Source: Curvularia sp. ZM96
Taxonomy: Eukaryota; Ascomycota; Dothideomycetes; Pleosporales; Pleosporaceae
Assembly: GCA_022457065.1 (NCBI GenBank)
Contig: JAJGBQ010000002.1
Span: 2,976,001 to 3,040,000 of the forward strand
Length of the DNA stretch: 64,000 nt
Direction: 5' to 3'
Part shown: in pieces, positions 31,316-42,848 of the stretch
Numbering within the stretch: position 1 is the first letter of the stretch
Layout: each line of letters begins with the position of its first letter
Made by a program: the position numbers and the translations under genes
The notes under the pieces: generated by a model
The model's database searches: none
Seen by the model: the letters and a program-made list of their open reading frames with translations, nothing else
What the model was told of the DNA's origin: nothing

Positions 31316-34078
31316 TTAGTCGTACAGATCCATGCCAGCATCATCATCGTCCAACTCATGGACAGCATCTGACTCATCGTACATCTCAGAGTCGTCTTCG
31401 CTGTCAGTGTGGTTCGGCAGGACAGCCACATGTCCCTCATCGAGTACAACCCTAGCTGTCTCACCATCCTTGATAGAACCACGGAGGATGAGCACAGCAA
31501 GTCGGTTGAGGACCTCCTTCTCGATAAGGCGCGCCAGTGGCCTGGCACCGTAGGCTGGTGAGTAGCCTGCAGAACCAAGGTAGTCGCGTACTTCGGGCGT
31601 CATCTCGATGCGCACGTTCCTTCCGTTCTGGTTGAGTCGCTTCTGGATCTCGTCCATTCTCACATCCACGATGCTGCGGATCTCGCGCTTCGTGAGACGG
31701 TTGAAGATGACAATCGAGGAGATACGGTTGAGGAATTCGGGAAGGAACCAGTTGCGCAGCGCGTTCATGACCATCTCCTTGGTGGTGGGGTCAATCTTGC
31801 CATCAGGTGCGTTGGGGCGTGACAAGTGCTCAGCACCCAAGTTGGAAGTCATGACGACAATGCAGTTCTTTGCATCAACAATTCTGCCTTGACCGTCGGT
31901 GATACGACCATCATCCATGAGTTGCAGGAGAACAGTGAGGACTTCCTTGGCAGCCTTCTCGACTTCATCAAAGAGAAGGATGGAGAAGGGCTTGCGACGG
32001 AGGGACTCAGTAAGCTGACCTCCCGCGTCATGGCCAACGTAACCTGGTGGCGCACCAATCATCCTGCTCAGAGAGTGTCGCTCTTGGTACTCGGACATGT
32101 CGAATCGGATCATGGCCTTAGGATCGTCAAACAAGAACTCAGCAAGAGCCTTGGTGAGCAACGTCTTTCCGGTACCAGAAGGACCACAGAAGAGGAAGCT
32201 TGGTGGTTGGTTGGGGTTGGCAAGACCAGAACGCTGGAGCCGGATGGCGTTAGAGACAGAGGTGACAGCCTCCTTCTGGCCAACGACGACTTGCTGCAGA
32301 TGACGCTCCATGTTGAGCAGCTTGTCCTTCTCAGTCGTCTTGAGTCGAGTGACAGGGATACCGGTCCAGCGAGCGACGATCTCGTTGATCTGGTCTGGGC
32401 CAACGGAATCGCTCAAGAGAGACTCGCCACCTCCACTTGCCTGGTGTGAGTACATTTCGGCATCTGCGCGAGCCTTCTCACGCTCCAGTTCGCCGATGCG
32501 CTGCTCGACATCTGGGATGGCGTAGTACTTGAGGTCGGAAGCAGTCTGGATGTCGCGCATACGCTCAGCTTCGGCAAGCTTCGTCTTTAGACCTTCGAGC
32601 TTGAGTTTCTGGTCCTGGATCTCTTTGCTGCGACCCTTTTCGCGTTCGTACATCTCACGAAGTGGTCTCAGCTCTTCTTCGATGTTGGCAGCTTCCGCGC
32701 GAGCCTCCTTCAGACGTGTCTGTGAAGCTTCATCCTTCTCCCGAGAGAGTGCGTGAATCTCAATCTGGAGTTGTCGGTGACGCCGCTCGAGGTTATCTAA
32801 CGCTTCGGGCTGTGACTCTCGAGTGACACGGACGGCTGCGGCCGCCTCATCAATCAGGTCAACTGCAGAATCGGGCAACCGCCGTTGGGTAAGGTAGCGG
32901 GCAGCAAGAGTGGCAGCTGCAACAATGGCACCGTCCATGATGGTGACACCGTGGTGCGTTTCGTATCGCTCCTTCAATCCTCGAAGAATGGAGATGGTCT
33001 CGGGGATGGAAGGCTCCTTGACAAGGACCTGCTGGAATCGACGCTCGAATGCAGCATCCTTCTCAATGTACTTGCGGTATTCACCCAAGGTGGTGGCACC
33101 AATGCAGTGGAGCTGTCCACGAGCCAGCATGGGCTTGAGCAAGTTGGCAGCATCCATACCACCCTCTCCAGAAGATCCAGCGCCCATGAGAAGATGAATT
33201 TCGTCCACGAACAAGACTATCATCTCCTTGGACTCTTCAATCTCCTTCAGGACTCCCTTCATGCGGTCTTCGAACTCTCCGCGGTACTTGCTGCCAGCAA
33301 CTAAAGCACCAACGTCGAGTGATAGCAGCTTGCATGCTGCAAGGTTTGCCGGCACATCGGCATCGACAATTCGGCGGGCAAGACCTTCAACGACTGTAGT
33401 CTTACCAACACCAGGCTCACCAATAAGAACAGGATTGTTCTTGGTTCGCCTAGTCAGGATTCGAATGACTCGTCGTGTTTCGTCTTCACGACCAATGACT
33501 GGGTCGATCTTGCCCTCTCGTGCCATTGCGGTCATGTCGATGGTGAACTTCTTGAGGTTTTCGTTCTCTTCCTCGGCGTCTGCCGTCTTCGAATCCACCC
33601 GTTTTGTGCCTCGGAGTGCTTGGATAGCATTGTCGATCTGCTTGGTGTTGGGTACGTTTGACTCGGCGAGGATGCGCTGTATTTGCGAATCCTGGCAGAG
33701 GGACATGATGAGATGGTCGACGGCGATGTAGCTATCCTTCTGAGTCTTGCTCAGCTCTTCTGCAGAGCGCAGCACCTTGGCCATTGCTGGTGAGGGTGAG
33801 GTGCGCTCTGGCGGCGGATCTTGGCTTGGTAACCGGACCATGGCTTTCTTGAGGTTGCGTTCGAAGGCTTGTGGGTCGCCATTTGCGCGTTCGAGTACTT
33901 GCTTGAATAGCGGTGGCGGCGGTACGTCGACTGTGTTTGCCAGGTCCTTGGGCGGATCTATTAACGAGACGGCGAGGTGTAGAGGTGTGAGTTGTGAGTG
34001 CGCATAGCCCTTGGCAAGATCAAAGCTGTCTGCCAGAGCTTTTGCTGCTCGGTCGGTGTAGGCGTCGAATGAAGTCAT
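31316..34078 (-). CDS. HSP104: Heat shock disaggregase Hsp104 (ClpB family)
   Basis: Hexameric AAA+ protein disaggregase of the cytosol and nucleus that rescues aggregated proteins after heat stress. Single exon, 920 aa. Domains in order: Clp-N repeats; NBD1 with Walker A GEPGVGKTT (~218) and Walker B VLFVDEIHLL; a coiled-coil middle domain (~410-530); NBD2 with GPSGTGKTLL (~629) and LLFDEVEKA; the small C-domain; and an acidic tail ending DDDDAGMDLYD. That tail suits the cytosolic Hsp104 rather than mitochondrial Hsp78, and there is no presequence. A heat shock element and a TATA box lie upstream. Confidence 0.97.
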   Translation of the reverse strand: MTSFDAYTDRAAKALADSFDLAKGYAHSQLTPLHLAVSLIDPPKDLANTVDVPPPPLFKQVLERANGDPQAFERNLKKAMVRLPSQDPPPERTSPSPAMAKVLRSAEELSKTQKDSYIAVDHLIMSLCQDSQIQRILAESNVPNTKQIDNAIQALRGTKRVDSKTADAEEENENLKKFTIDMTAMAREGKIDPVIGREDETRRVIRILTRRTKNNPVLIGEPGVGKTTVVEGLARRIVDADVPANLAACKLLSLDVGALVAGSKYRGEFEDRMKGVLKEIEESKEMIVLFVDEIHLLMGAGSSGEGGMDAANLLKPMLARGQLHCIGATTLGEYRKYIEKDAAFERRFQQVLVKEPSIPETISILRGLKERYETHHGVTIMDGAIVAAATLAARYLTQRRLPDSAVDLIDEAAAAVRVTRESQPEALDNLERRHRQLQIEIHALSREKDEASQTRLKEARAEAANIEEELRPLREMYEREKGRSKEIQDQKLKLEGLKTKLAEAERMRDIQTASDLKYYAIPDVEQRIGELEREKARADAEMYSHQASGGGESLLSDSVGPDQINEIVARWTGIPVTRLKTTEKDKLLNMERHLQQVVVGQKEAVTSVSNAIRLQRSGLANPNQPPSFLFCGPSGTGKTLLTKALAEFLFDDPKAMIRFDMSEYQERHSLSRMIGAPPGYVGHDAGGQLTESLRRKPFSILLFDEVEKAAKEVLTVLLQLMDDGRITDGQGRIVDAKNCIVVMTSNLGAEHLSRPNAPDGKIDPTTKEMVMNALRNWFLPEFLNRISSIVIFNRLTKREIRSIVDVRMDEIQKRLNQNGRNVRIEMTPEVRDYLGSAGYSPAYGARPLARLIEKEVLNRLAVLILRGSIKDGETARVVLDEGHVAVLPNHTDSEDDSEMYDESDAVHELDDDDAGMDLYD

Positions 34079-34232
34079 TGTGATTAGTGACTAGCCTAGT
34101 AAATGGCCTGAAGCCAAAGAGAAAATTATTCGCTGTGAGCGTGCAATCAAGTTTGTGTATGCACTGTAAGGTGTGTGTGTATGGGTATCTTTGCAGAAGA
34201 GAAAAGGCCTGGTAGGGAAGACTCGGGCGGAA

Positions 34233-34238
34233 TATATA
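34233..34238 (-). promoter_or_regulatory. TATA box of HSP104
   Basis: TATATA, about 155 nt upstream of the start codon. Confidence 0.45.
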
Positions 34239-34348
34239 CTAGTGGTGTCAGTTGGACGTGAGTATTTCGAAGGGCCAGGAAGCAGCCAGTGATGTGGAGT
34301 GACTTCTCGTCATATCTCGAAGCTGGGCGTGCTTTCCACCCTGTCCGT

Positions 34349-34358
34349 AGAAGCTTCT
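34349..34358 (-). promoter_or_regulatory. Heat shock element upstream of HSP104
   Basis: nGAAnnTTCn dyad (core GAAGCTTC, 34350-34357), about 270 nt upstream of the start and upstream of the TATA box. It is the expected kind of site for Hsf1. Confidence 0.5.
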
Positions 34359-35688
34359 GGGCGCCTGCTGCAAGTTTCCGGTCACTGCCAGCATCCCCGC
34401 CAATCAGGGTTACGTCACTGCTTGGCGCACCTTTCCTAAAGCAGTCTAGGATGGCAAACTAGTCTACCCAGACATCGCGAGATGTCTGCCCAACAATGCT
34501 CGTGGCTCAAGAACCATGTCTTGCCCCCAATATGGCAGCGAACAGCGTGTCCGGCTATGACTCCTCTACGCTAGCCGCCTAGTGCCGTGAGCGCCCATCT
34601 GGGGCCTCATCGACACGTCAGTCCCAAAAACGAACGTTTCGCCATGACAAGTCACTTCTCCTCCTGCACATGTCTTACTACTTGAGCTGAAATACCGCTT
34701 GCTCCACCATCGCATACCCGTCCACTGGCTCAGACTCACTCACAACAGAGACTCGGTTCCGGTGGACGTTGCCAACACGGTAAAATACTATTTGCGCTCC
34801 ACAGTCCACACCAAATTGTTGGTGACAACAGCACAGGCAGTGCCAAGTCCATCTTGCACAATTCAAACATGTCGCGTTCACAATGTTGGGTGCCTCACAG
34901 TAACGGAGCTAAGGCATACTCAGGACTTGACTATAGGAACTGTACCAGGATGTATGTGCTTAGGACAACTACGACCACGGCCTGCCACAAGCGCCGTTTC
35001 AGCTACTGTCAACCGTACCGCATTACTACATGCAGCCTGATTGCCTGAAATTAAGGATAACCTTCGGCTCCGACGTTTCAGTTCGCCGGAAGTTCTTTAC
35101 GTTGAGACGCTTTTCTGCTATCACCTCGCCTATAGTTATTCCAGTCAACTTGGGGATAGAAGCTGGACCGATTCAAAGTTGGCTAAATCGCATTGCTTTT
35201 GATGAATGACCGCATCACCGACTTGGAAGATGTAGTAGATGCAGAATGACGAACCCACCACTCTGTGCATTGCCGCCACATCCTCAGTTCGGTCTTCGTA
35301 AATACACTCATACACGAGTAGTAGAAAAGTTTTATCCAGTCTGATGCTGAAGGTAGAGCCTGCGTCGTTGCAGTATACCCAAAGAGGAAGAGTCTGTGTG
35401 CTCGAACCAATCCTGCAGACGGAAAGAAGAGCAACAGCAAGCAGCTACTCAGATTCGATCTACCAATTTTCCAAAATCTATACCAATATCCACCACTGGA
35501 AATCTATCCCATCACGTATCTCGAGTGTTGGCAATTGAATGGTAAAGATGCTCAAATTGGGTATATTTTAACTGACTACGTAAACAAAGCGTTTCCATCG
35601 TCGCTCTTCTCTTGCCCATAATTCAAATGTGCGCGTTTTTCGCTGCATGGTGGTCATTTACTTTACTCCAGAGACTTCATAGCGGATT

Positions 35689-37050
35689 TCAAGCCTCAGA
35701 CTTTGCATCCTTAGCCTGGTCGGCCTGCTTCTGTTCCTCAGCCTTCTTTTGCTCCTCGGCCTTCTTCTGTTCATCAGCTGCCTTCTGCTCCTCAGCCTTT
35801 TTCTGCTCCTCTTCCTTCTTGGCAGCTTCATCGGCCTTCTTCTGCTCCTCCTCCTTCTTAGCAGCTTCGTCAGCAGCCTTTTGCTCCTCGGCCTTCTTCT
35901 GCTCGTCTGCCTTCTTCTGCTCCTCGGCCTGCTTCTGTTCCTCAGCCTTCTTCTGCTCTTCAGCCTTCTTCTCTTCTTCGGCCTGCTTCTTCTCTTCTTC
36001 GGCCTGCTTCTTCTCTTCCTCAGCCTGCTTCTTCTCTTCCTCATCCTGCTTCTTCTGTTCCTCGTCCTGCTTCTTCTGTTCCTCAGCCTGCTTCTTCTTT
36101 TCTTCTTCAGCCTTCTTCTGCTCATCTGCCTTCTTTTGCTCCTCATCCTTGTTGTCATCCTTGTTATCAGCCTCATCCTGCTTCTTCTTGGCCTCCTCAA
36201 GCGCCCTCTTCTCCTGCTCAGCAAGCTGCTCATTCAGCTTGTTGTCCTGGTCGTCGTTCTTCGCATCCTGCAGATCCTGCAGCGCAGCCTCCCAGATAGC
36301 GCCCAACTCGCGAGCAGGGTCCTCCTCAATGTTGGCCCAAGATGGCTTGGCGTCAAAGAGCTGATAGCCCTTTGTCTTACGCGGGACCGACTTGTCGAGA
36401 GCACCAGTGGCACCAGCAATGCCGCCGACGCGAGCGAGCTTTTCGAAAGCGTTGTTGCCGAGAATATCTTGTGCAATGAGCTTGCGCTCGTCGAAGATCA
36501 TGACGGTTTGTTGACGGCGGGCGCCACGGTTGGCGACGACGACGTTTTGCGCAAAGATGCTCTGCTCGCGGCGGTCGCCACGGCCGTCGTCAATAACGGT
36601 CACAATCTCCTGCACAACCAACATGGTGGTGGCGACGTCGCGGAAGCGGTTCGCAAAGTTGCTCTTGCGGAAGAGATTGTTCAGGTCGTTGTTAAAGCCA
36701 TTGTTGACCTGGTCGACAATCAAGACCTGCTGCGCCTGCTGCAGAACCTGCTGTCGAGAGCGGTCATCAACAATCTGGATGTTCTGCTGCTGGATCTGAA
36801 CAACGCGTTCCTGTTGGTTGAAGTCGTTGAAGCCGTCGATGAAGTTGAAGCCGCCGTTGTTGAGGTTCAGGCCGTTGACAACCGAGTTGATATCGACCTG
36901 GCGCTTGCTGAGGCCCACGGCAGAGTGCGAGTTGATGGGCTTTGCGGCTACAGTTGGTCAGTCACCTATCGCAAACCGTACCGAGCATCAGAACCACTTA
37001 CCAGCGAAGCTAGCCGCGACAAAGATAGTTGCAATAGCCTTGATAGACAT
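35689..37050 (-). CDS. Secreted protein with long Lys/Glu/Gln/Ala repeat tail
   Basis: 435 aa, not recognised as a named family. Exon 1 (37050-37002) encodes a signal peptide (MSIKAIATIFVAASFAA). A 54-nt intron (36948-37001, gtaagt..tgtag) follows, and exon 2 is 36947-35689. A Lys-Arg just after the pre-region (GLSKRQVD) is a Kex2-type site. Residues ~30-230 are Asn/Gln/Val-rich (VVNGLNLNNGGFNFIDGFND; QIQQQNIQIVDDRSRQQVLQ). From ~260 to the end runs a charged repeat of units like AEEQKKADEQKK, predicted to form a long single alpha-helix or coiled coil. An extracellular or cell-wall role is inferred. The 452-codon antisense frame over this gene is a codon-composition artefact. Confidence 0.82.
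35700..36220 (-). repeat. Imperfect tandem repeat encoding Lys/Glu/Gln/Ala units
   Basis: Short imperfect units, mostly of 15-18 nt (plus strand: CTTCTGCTCCTCGGC-like), repeat through the 3' third of the gene. Their lengths are multiples of three, so the repeat can vary in copy number without breaking the frame. Confidence 0.8.
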
Positions 37051-39425
37051 GTTTGTTGTATTCGTAATGATTGGATTCGACTCGAACAGCAAGGCAAATG
37101 GTATTAAACTTTGTAAAGATTAAACGTCACAGACGTATTGTGAATAAAAGCGTAAGCAAAGAGAGTGTTAATGCAGACTATCAAAGCCGCTAAAAGAATC
37201 GAATAGGGATTAAGAAGAAGAGGAAGGAAGGACTGAATGCTTCGAGTGAATGTGTGATGGATGGAATCTATTTCTCCGCGACTATGCACCACCTTTTATC
37301 CATCGTCCTGCCTTCTCTCTCACACCACGCAAGATTGCTCCCATGCCCTCCAAGGAGTATCCAGAATTGGTCCAGCAATTGCCCATCTGACACACATAGC
37401 GTGACCTGTAGACGATTTGTTACCGGCGCAGAAGACACCCGCAGTGCGCCAAGCAGAGTGATTTGCCGCTTAACCTCGCGCCAAGATTGCTTAAACCAAG
37501 GTTTTTGGGGCCTTGGTGTCTGAGGCGTCTTTACCAGAGCCTGAGGTGTACGTAGCAGCGGAGGATGTGGTATCCGGTGGAGGGCCAAGACCAGAGGAGT
37601 GGGGGCAAAGCACTAATCTGGGGGTTGTGGCGTAATCATGCCTTAGCATTGTGCTGAGGCAGGCAAGTATTTTTCTGGCTTCGGTGCTGGGAACTCCCGT
37701 TGGAGGGGATATGAAGGAGCGTGCTGTGAGACAGGGGTGAGGTGTGGAGGTGGGGACTATAGAGCTGGGCGTGTAGGATCGTCGTGTCGTTGGACTTGTT
37801 GTCTCTGTGAGATGGATGCGAAGGAGAGTCCAATCAGAGCTTTAGGCACCATACGCACAGAATTAATTCTCTTCTTTTTTTTTCTAATGAAGCTCTTAGC
37901 TATCAAAATAAACGCTCTTATTCTCTTTTCGTCCGGCTGTATATGCACTACTTAGTTACCCAGCGGCCTTGAACAATTCTCAATTTCCAACTCTCCCCTC
38001 CGTAACACCAATACAGAATTATCAAATCACCACCACCTCGTCTCCTCTCCTCCATCCAAGTCTCAACCAATCACTATATCCAAATCAAAAAATTCAAGAA
38101 TATCACAAAAAGAAAACCCTCGTTGGCGATCACAACTACCAAGTACAAGCCGAGACGCCACTGAAACCCCACACGTATGGTCCGCGACCCTTGAACACCA
38201 CAACACAACACAGACGAGTTCGCCCATGTGTGTGCGTCTCAAACGCGCACATCATAGGTCAATAGGGTTATGCATTAAGGCAATCCCGTCGATCAATCCG
38301 TCGGAAGTAAAGGCATCCATAAGGCAGAGCGATGTGCGCATGCAGGGTGAGTTAAGAAGACAAGATATATAAAAAGGCCTCCAGGGTTCTCTGTCCACAT
38401 GGTGTCGTTCGTCGTCGTCGTCATCTCGCAGGCTGCAGACAAAGCTGAGTTTCGATAAGTAGACGAGAGAGACCTTTGGAGGCCTGATGAAATTTGATAG
38501 AGGTTACTGTCGCGCTACACCTTGTTGCTGTAGCTGCACTATGGCACCACCTATCAGATGAGAGAATTCGAGAGTAACTTGGCGTGTTGTCCACAGAGAT
38601 TCATCAAGTTGAGAACTTTCAATGTAACGTCCGTCCCTAGGTAGCGGGACACCCTGCGTGACGAGACGCCATAGACGCTCTCTAATATGATAAACTTAAT
38701 AACTAGTTAGAAGAATAGATGTTCTTAGAATAGTATAGTCTTAAGCTATACAGTCTATTCTCTCTTAATAACTTTTAGAAATAGTTTATAGTTATCTATT
38801 ATTACTAACGTTACATCTATAGCTATATAGCTAAGTAGCCGTGTGACGTCTTTACTAAGCGCTTAGGGATACCTGAAAACTGGCTCGGATTGGGGGCTAA
38901 CACTCTGCATATGCGCAAAGCGAAGGTTCGTTCGCGCTGCGAGGCGCTTCACTTCCGGCATCCCATCCGGTTCCAGCTGCAATTAACCCTGTACACCAAG
39001 GAGGTTAGTCTTGCAGTATCCATACGTGGTGCATTATCAGAGGATGTAATATGCATACACGAATCCTTCCCAGCATTCAATGCAGCGCCAAAGCGCCATC
39101 GTGGCGCAATAAGCGTCGAGTTCTAGGGATGTCAACAATATCGCCGATCATTAACCCCACACAATGGCCGGTTCGGGCGAGGCTTCGTCTATCTCGCCAT
39201 ATTAAGTTGGACAGTCATCCAAAAGTAAATGGCATCATTTTCGATATCGCCAGCCCTTCTCGTCGTTCGACGCCTTCTCCTACAGCTTGTGGTGCCGTTC
39301 TGAGGGAAGCTAATGTAAAGATCCCGCAAGCGCAATAACCGCGACGGGCAAGCCGGCAAATTATTAGCAAGTATCGCAGGATTGACTTTATCAAGCGAGA
39401 TACGTCAAAGTTTGAGTTAAAGCAA
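37051..39425. other. Long divergent intergenic region upstream of the NLR gene
   Basis: The promoter of the secreted Lys/Glu-rich protein lies at the left. Bases 38622-38850 hold an AT-rich palindromic patch, listed separately. Open frames at 37969-38265 and 38890-39338 are not supported. Confidence 0.5.
38622..38850. repeat. AT-rich palindromic patch, possible decayed mobile element
   Basis: About 160 bp (38683-38840) is made almost only of A, T and TpA steps, in sharp contrast to its flanks. It is bounded by inverted 9-mers ATGTAACGT (38622-38630) and ACGTTACAT (38808-38816). In the centre GTATAG / CTATAC and AGAATA / TATTCT form nested inverted repeats around CTTAAG. GTAGC...GTGACG occurs on both sides. 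It resembles a repeat worn down by C-to-T mutation or a small hairpin element. Confidence 0.5.
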
Positions 39426-42400
39426 ATGAAACGCCTCTCGCAGAAGATCAAAGACCGCTTGTCGCGAACAGCCAAGGAAAAGCCTGATGGTGAAGCGAAG
39501 GGAAGCAACGGAGTTTCCTCTTCGCCCGCGCCGTCACCTACTGATCAGCTGGCCGTGTCCGACAAGGCCCCTCTAGCATGCGCTGACATTGACCTATGGG
39601 CTCGCGCTTACGAGATAGTTCAGGAGCGAGAACGCGAGCTGATGGCAGATTACAAGAGGCACATAGTCTCCTTGCAAGACGACGACTCGGCCAGCGGAGA
39701 TCTCTTCACCCCACGGACCGTCGAATCCGTTGTGAATAAGCTGTTTGAAGTTCGAGAGAAGAAGCAGTGGCGAGTCTCGCTTCTGGGCAACGATGTCAAG
39801 ATTCGGGAACAAGTCGAAAGATTGGCAAAGTTTCTCTTATGGTCTGACCCAGTAGTGAAGAACGCACTCAGTGCTCAGCCATATGCAGCGCTGGCATGGT
39901 CCGGTGTCTCCATACTCCTCCCCGTAGGTCCATAACATCCTTGGCTACTAGGCCCCTACTTATCCCAACAGCTCCTTACCAGCGGTACCACGCAGAAAGA
40001 GGCTATGCTGAACGGCTTCAACTCGATCGGTGATCTCCAAGTTTATTGGCAAATCTGCGAAAATAACTACCTCCGATCAGTCCATTGGCAAAATTACCAA
40101 CACCTCATCAATCCCTTGGCCAAGCTATATTCCTATATCATCGAATATCAGGCCCGCGTCATTTGCCACCTCTCAGAAGTCCAGCTGACCCGTGCATGGC
40201 AGAATGTAGCTGATGCCCACCATTGGGCAGGGACAAAAGAAGAGATCGATAAGTTGGACGAGGTCTGCCGCAATTTAATTTCCGTTGGGGAACGGGAGGA
40301 GATCAGGAAAAATAGGGATGCTCAGCTTCAAGAGATGCAGAATTCGCGGATCATCCAAGAGGATATCCTTAGCATCATAAAGGAAAGCCGACAAGACGAA
40401 AAGGAGACACGGCTCCTTGAAGACCTGGCGAGAGCTGCAGGGGATTACCACAGGTATAAGAACATCAACCGGGAGAGGGTCCCGGGCACCTGCGAATGGT
40501 TCCTGGCCGACCAGAGATTCTGCAAGTGGCGCGACAGCAATTCGTCAAATGTGCTCTGGGTCTCCGCAGGACCAGGATGCGGCAAGTCCGTCTTGTCACG
40601 ATCTCTGATTGATGAGAGGCATTTGAATGCAACGCCTACTATTACCATCACGCGCTCGGCCATTGTGGCTTCCGGCTCAACGACCGCTATCTGCTACTTT
40701 TTTTTCAAGGATGGGGGTGATGGCCGCATGGACGGTGCCCATGCTTTGTGTGCAATACTGCACCAGCTCTTCACGTGTCCCTCTACGTCCGGACTGATCA
40801 AGTATGCACTTCCGAGGCATAAGCAAAATGGCGCAACTCTTACTGAGAAATTCTTCGAGCTATGGCGAATCCTTGTAGAGTGTGTTACGTCTTCAGGTGC
40901 TGGAGAGATCATTTGCGTCCTTGATGCCCTAGATGAATGTAAGGAGGAAAGCAGGCACGAAATTATCGATACACTTGAACAGTTCTATTCTCCGAGCGGG
41001 GGACGGTCGACTACTTCGAAACTCAAGTTCCTTATCACTAGTCGTCCCTATGAGGATCTCGAAACATCCTTCCAGAAATTTCGAGCGACTGCAGCATATA
41101 TGCGCTTTGATGGTGATGACGATGACAAGTCTGAACAAATTCGCCGAGAGATCGATCTCGTCATCGATGCCAGAGTACAGGACATTGCGCATGATTTTAA
41201 CCCTGACGACCAGCACAAGATTTCTGAGCGCCTAAAGAGTATGGAGAATCGCACATACCTCTGGCTACATTTGACGTTTGATATCATTGAGAAAAACCGC
41301 ACTAATTACGGAAAACGGTCCGACGTGGAGAAGCTGTTGTCTAAGCTGCCATCCCGAGTCTCTGATGCATATGAAAAGATCTTGAACCGAAGTACGAACC
41401 ATGAACGAACGAAGCTTCTCCTTCAAATTGTGCTCGCTGCAGCCCAGCCTCTTACTCTCGACGAGGCGAACGTTGCATTGACATTGGCTTTACAAAAAGA
41501 AGAGCTTGCATCTCACGCGGCACTGGAGTCCGAGCTATGGCCGAGAGCCAATTTTCAAAGCATCATCAAGAATCTTTGCGGTCTTTTTATCAGCGTTTAT
41601 GAGGCAAAGTTGTCGTTCATTCATCAGACGGCTAGAGAATTTCTCACTAATCCTGAACGCCAAGGTACATGGGAAGGGTGCTTAAACGTGGCAAAGTCGC
41701 ACACTACGATGTCACAGTTATGTCTCCATTACATGTTGCTACCCGATATCGGCAGACCTATTGGGGATGACTCTATCGAGGATAAGTACCCGTTTCTATC
41801 ATACGCAGCGGCCCACTGGCCTTTGCACTACCGCACGCAGGAATTTACCGTTGCGGAGCAGTGTCGAAAAGATGCGCGTATACTCTGCAACATAGCCGGG
41901 TATCAAGCAGGCATATGGGCACCTCGTTATCTCAAACAGAGAGATCTAGATTATGAAGGTTGGCCAGACTTAGCTTTAGCAAGCTATCTTGGTCTGAAGC
42001 AGGTCGTCCAGGTTATCTTGTTTGAGGAGAAGACAGACGTCGATATACAAGGCGGAGACCGTGACAGGGCGCTACAGATAGCATCGGCAGAAGGCCACGA
42101 GGAGATTGTTCATATACTGCTTAATGCTGGCGCTAACGTTGACGCGCAGAGTAGACAGTACGGCAACGCACTCTATATAGCATCAGTAAAAGGTCACGAG
42201 CAGATTGTTCGCATACTGCTCAGTGCTGGCGCCGACGTTAACGGCTACAACAACAACAACGCACTCCAGACAGCATCTGCTAGAGGTCACGAGCAGATTG
42301 TTCGCATACTGCTTAGTGCTGGCGCCAACGTTAACGCACAGGGTGGATTCTACGGCAACGCACTCCAGGCAGCATCAGTAGAAGGTCACGAGAAGATTGT

Positions 42401-42848
42401 TCGCATACTGCTCACTGCTGGCGCCAACGTCAACGCGCAGGGTGGATACCACGGCGACGCACTCCAGACAGTATCGGCAGAAGGTCACGAGGAGATTGTT
42501 CGCATCCTGCTCACTGCTGGCGCCAACGTTAACGCGCAGGGTGGATTCTACGGCAACGCACTCCAGGCAGCATCAGCAGAAGGTCACGAGGGGACTGCTC
42601 GCATACTGCTCAGTGCTGGTGCCAACGTCAACGCGCAGGGTGGATACTACGGCAGCGCACTCCAGGCAGCATCGGCAAATGGTCACCAGCAGATTGTGAA
42701 GCTGCTAATTGACAGGAGTGCTGATGTTAACGCGCAGGTGCAGAATAGACGCTACGACAGCGCTCTCCAGGCAGCATCGGCAAATGATCACCAGCAGATT
42801 GTGCAACTGCTGCTTGAGAAGGGCGCCATCCATAAGAACACGAGGTAG
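39426..42848 (+). CDS. NLR-like NACHT protein with ankyrin repeats
   Basis: 1124 aa, one intron (39924-39971, gtaggt..aacag, 48 nt); exons 39426-39923 and 39972-42848. The N-terminal NACHT_N (NWD-type) domain spans about 50-330, with the hallmark AALAWSGVSILLP crossing the intron. The NACHT NTPase has P-loop GPGCGKS (~366) and Walker B ICVLDALDEC (~480), followed by a helical region with the fungal FIHQTAREFL block. The C-terminus (from ~856) has eight 33-residue ankyrin repeats, ending 26 nt before a second short frame. Repeats 2-7 are nearly alike in protein and DNA. This is the architecture of fungal NOD-like receptors linked to non-self recognition and programmed cell death. The specific role here is inferred. 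Confidence 0.93.
42050..42845 (+). repeat. Tandem 99-bp ankyrin-coding repeats
   Basis: Eight units of about 33 codons follow the pattern ALQ-AS-x-GHE-x-IVRILL-[ST]-AGANVNAQ. DNA of units 3-7 is nearly identical (for example GTTCGCATACTGCT and GCTGGCGCCAACGT recur). The first and last units are more diverged. Confidence 0.9.

Larger units (their letters stand above)
34079..35688. other. Intergenic: HSP104 promoter and 3' flank of the Lys/Glu-rich protein gene
   Basis: Besides the heat shock element and TATA box there is a CCAAT near 34400. Open frames at 34678-35048 and 35183-35440 have no recognisable content. Confidence 0.5.

Noticed and set aside
35749..37107. 452-codon plus-strand open frame rich in Leu, Phe and Ser
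   Set aside because: It is the antisense of the Lys/Glu/Gln repeat gene. Its hydrophobic look comes from reverse-complemented AAG/GAG codons, while the minus strand has the signal peptide and intron.
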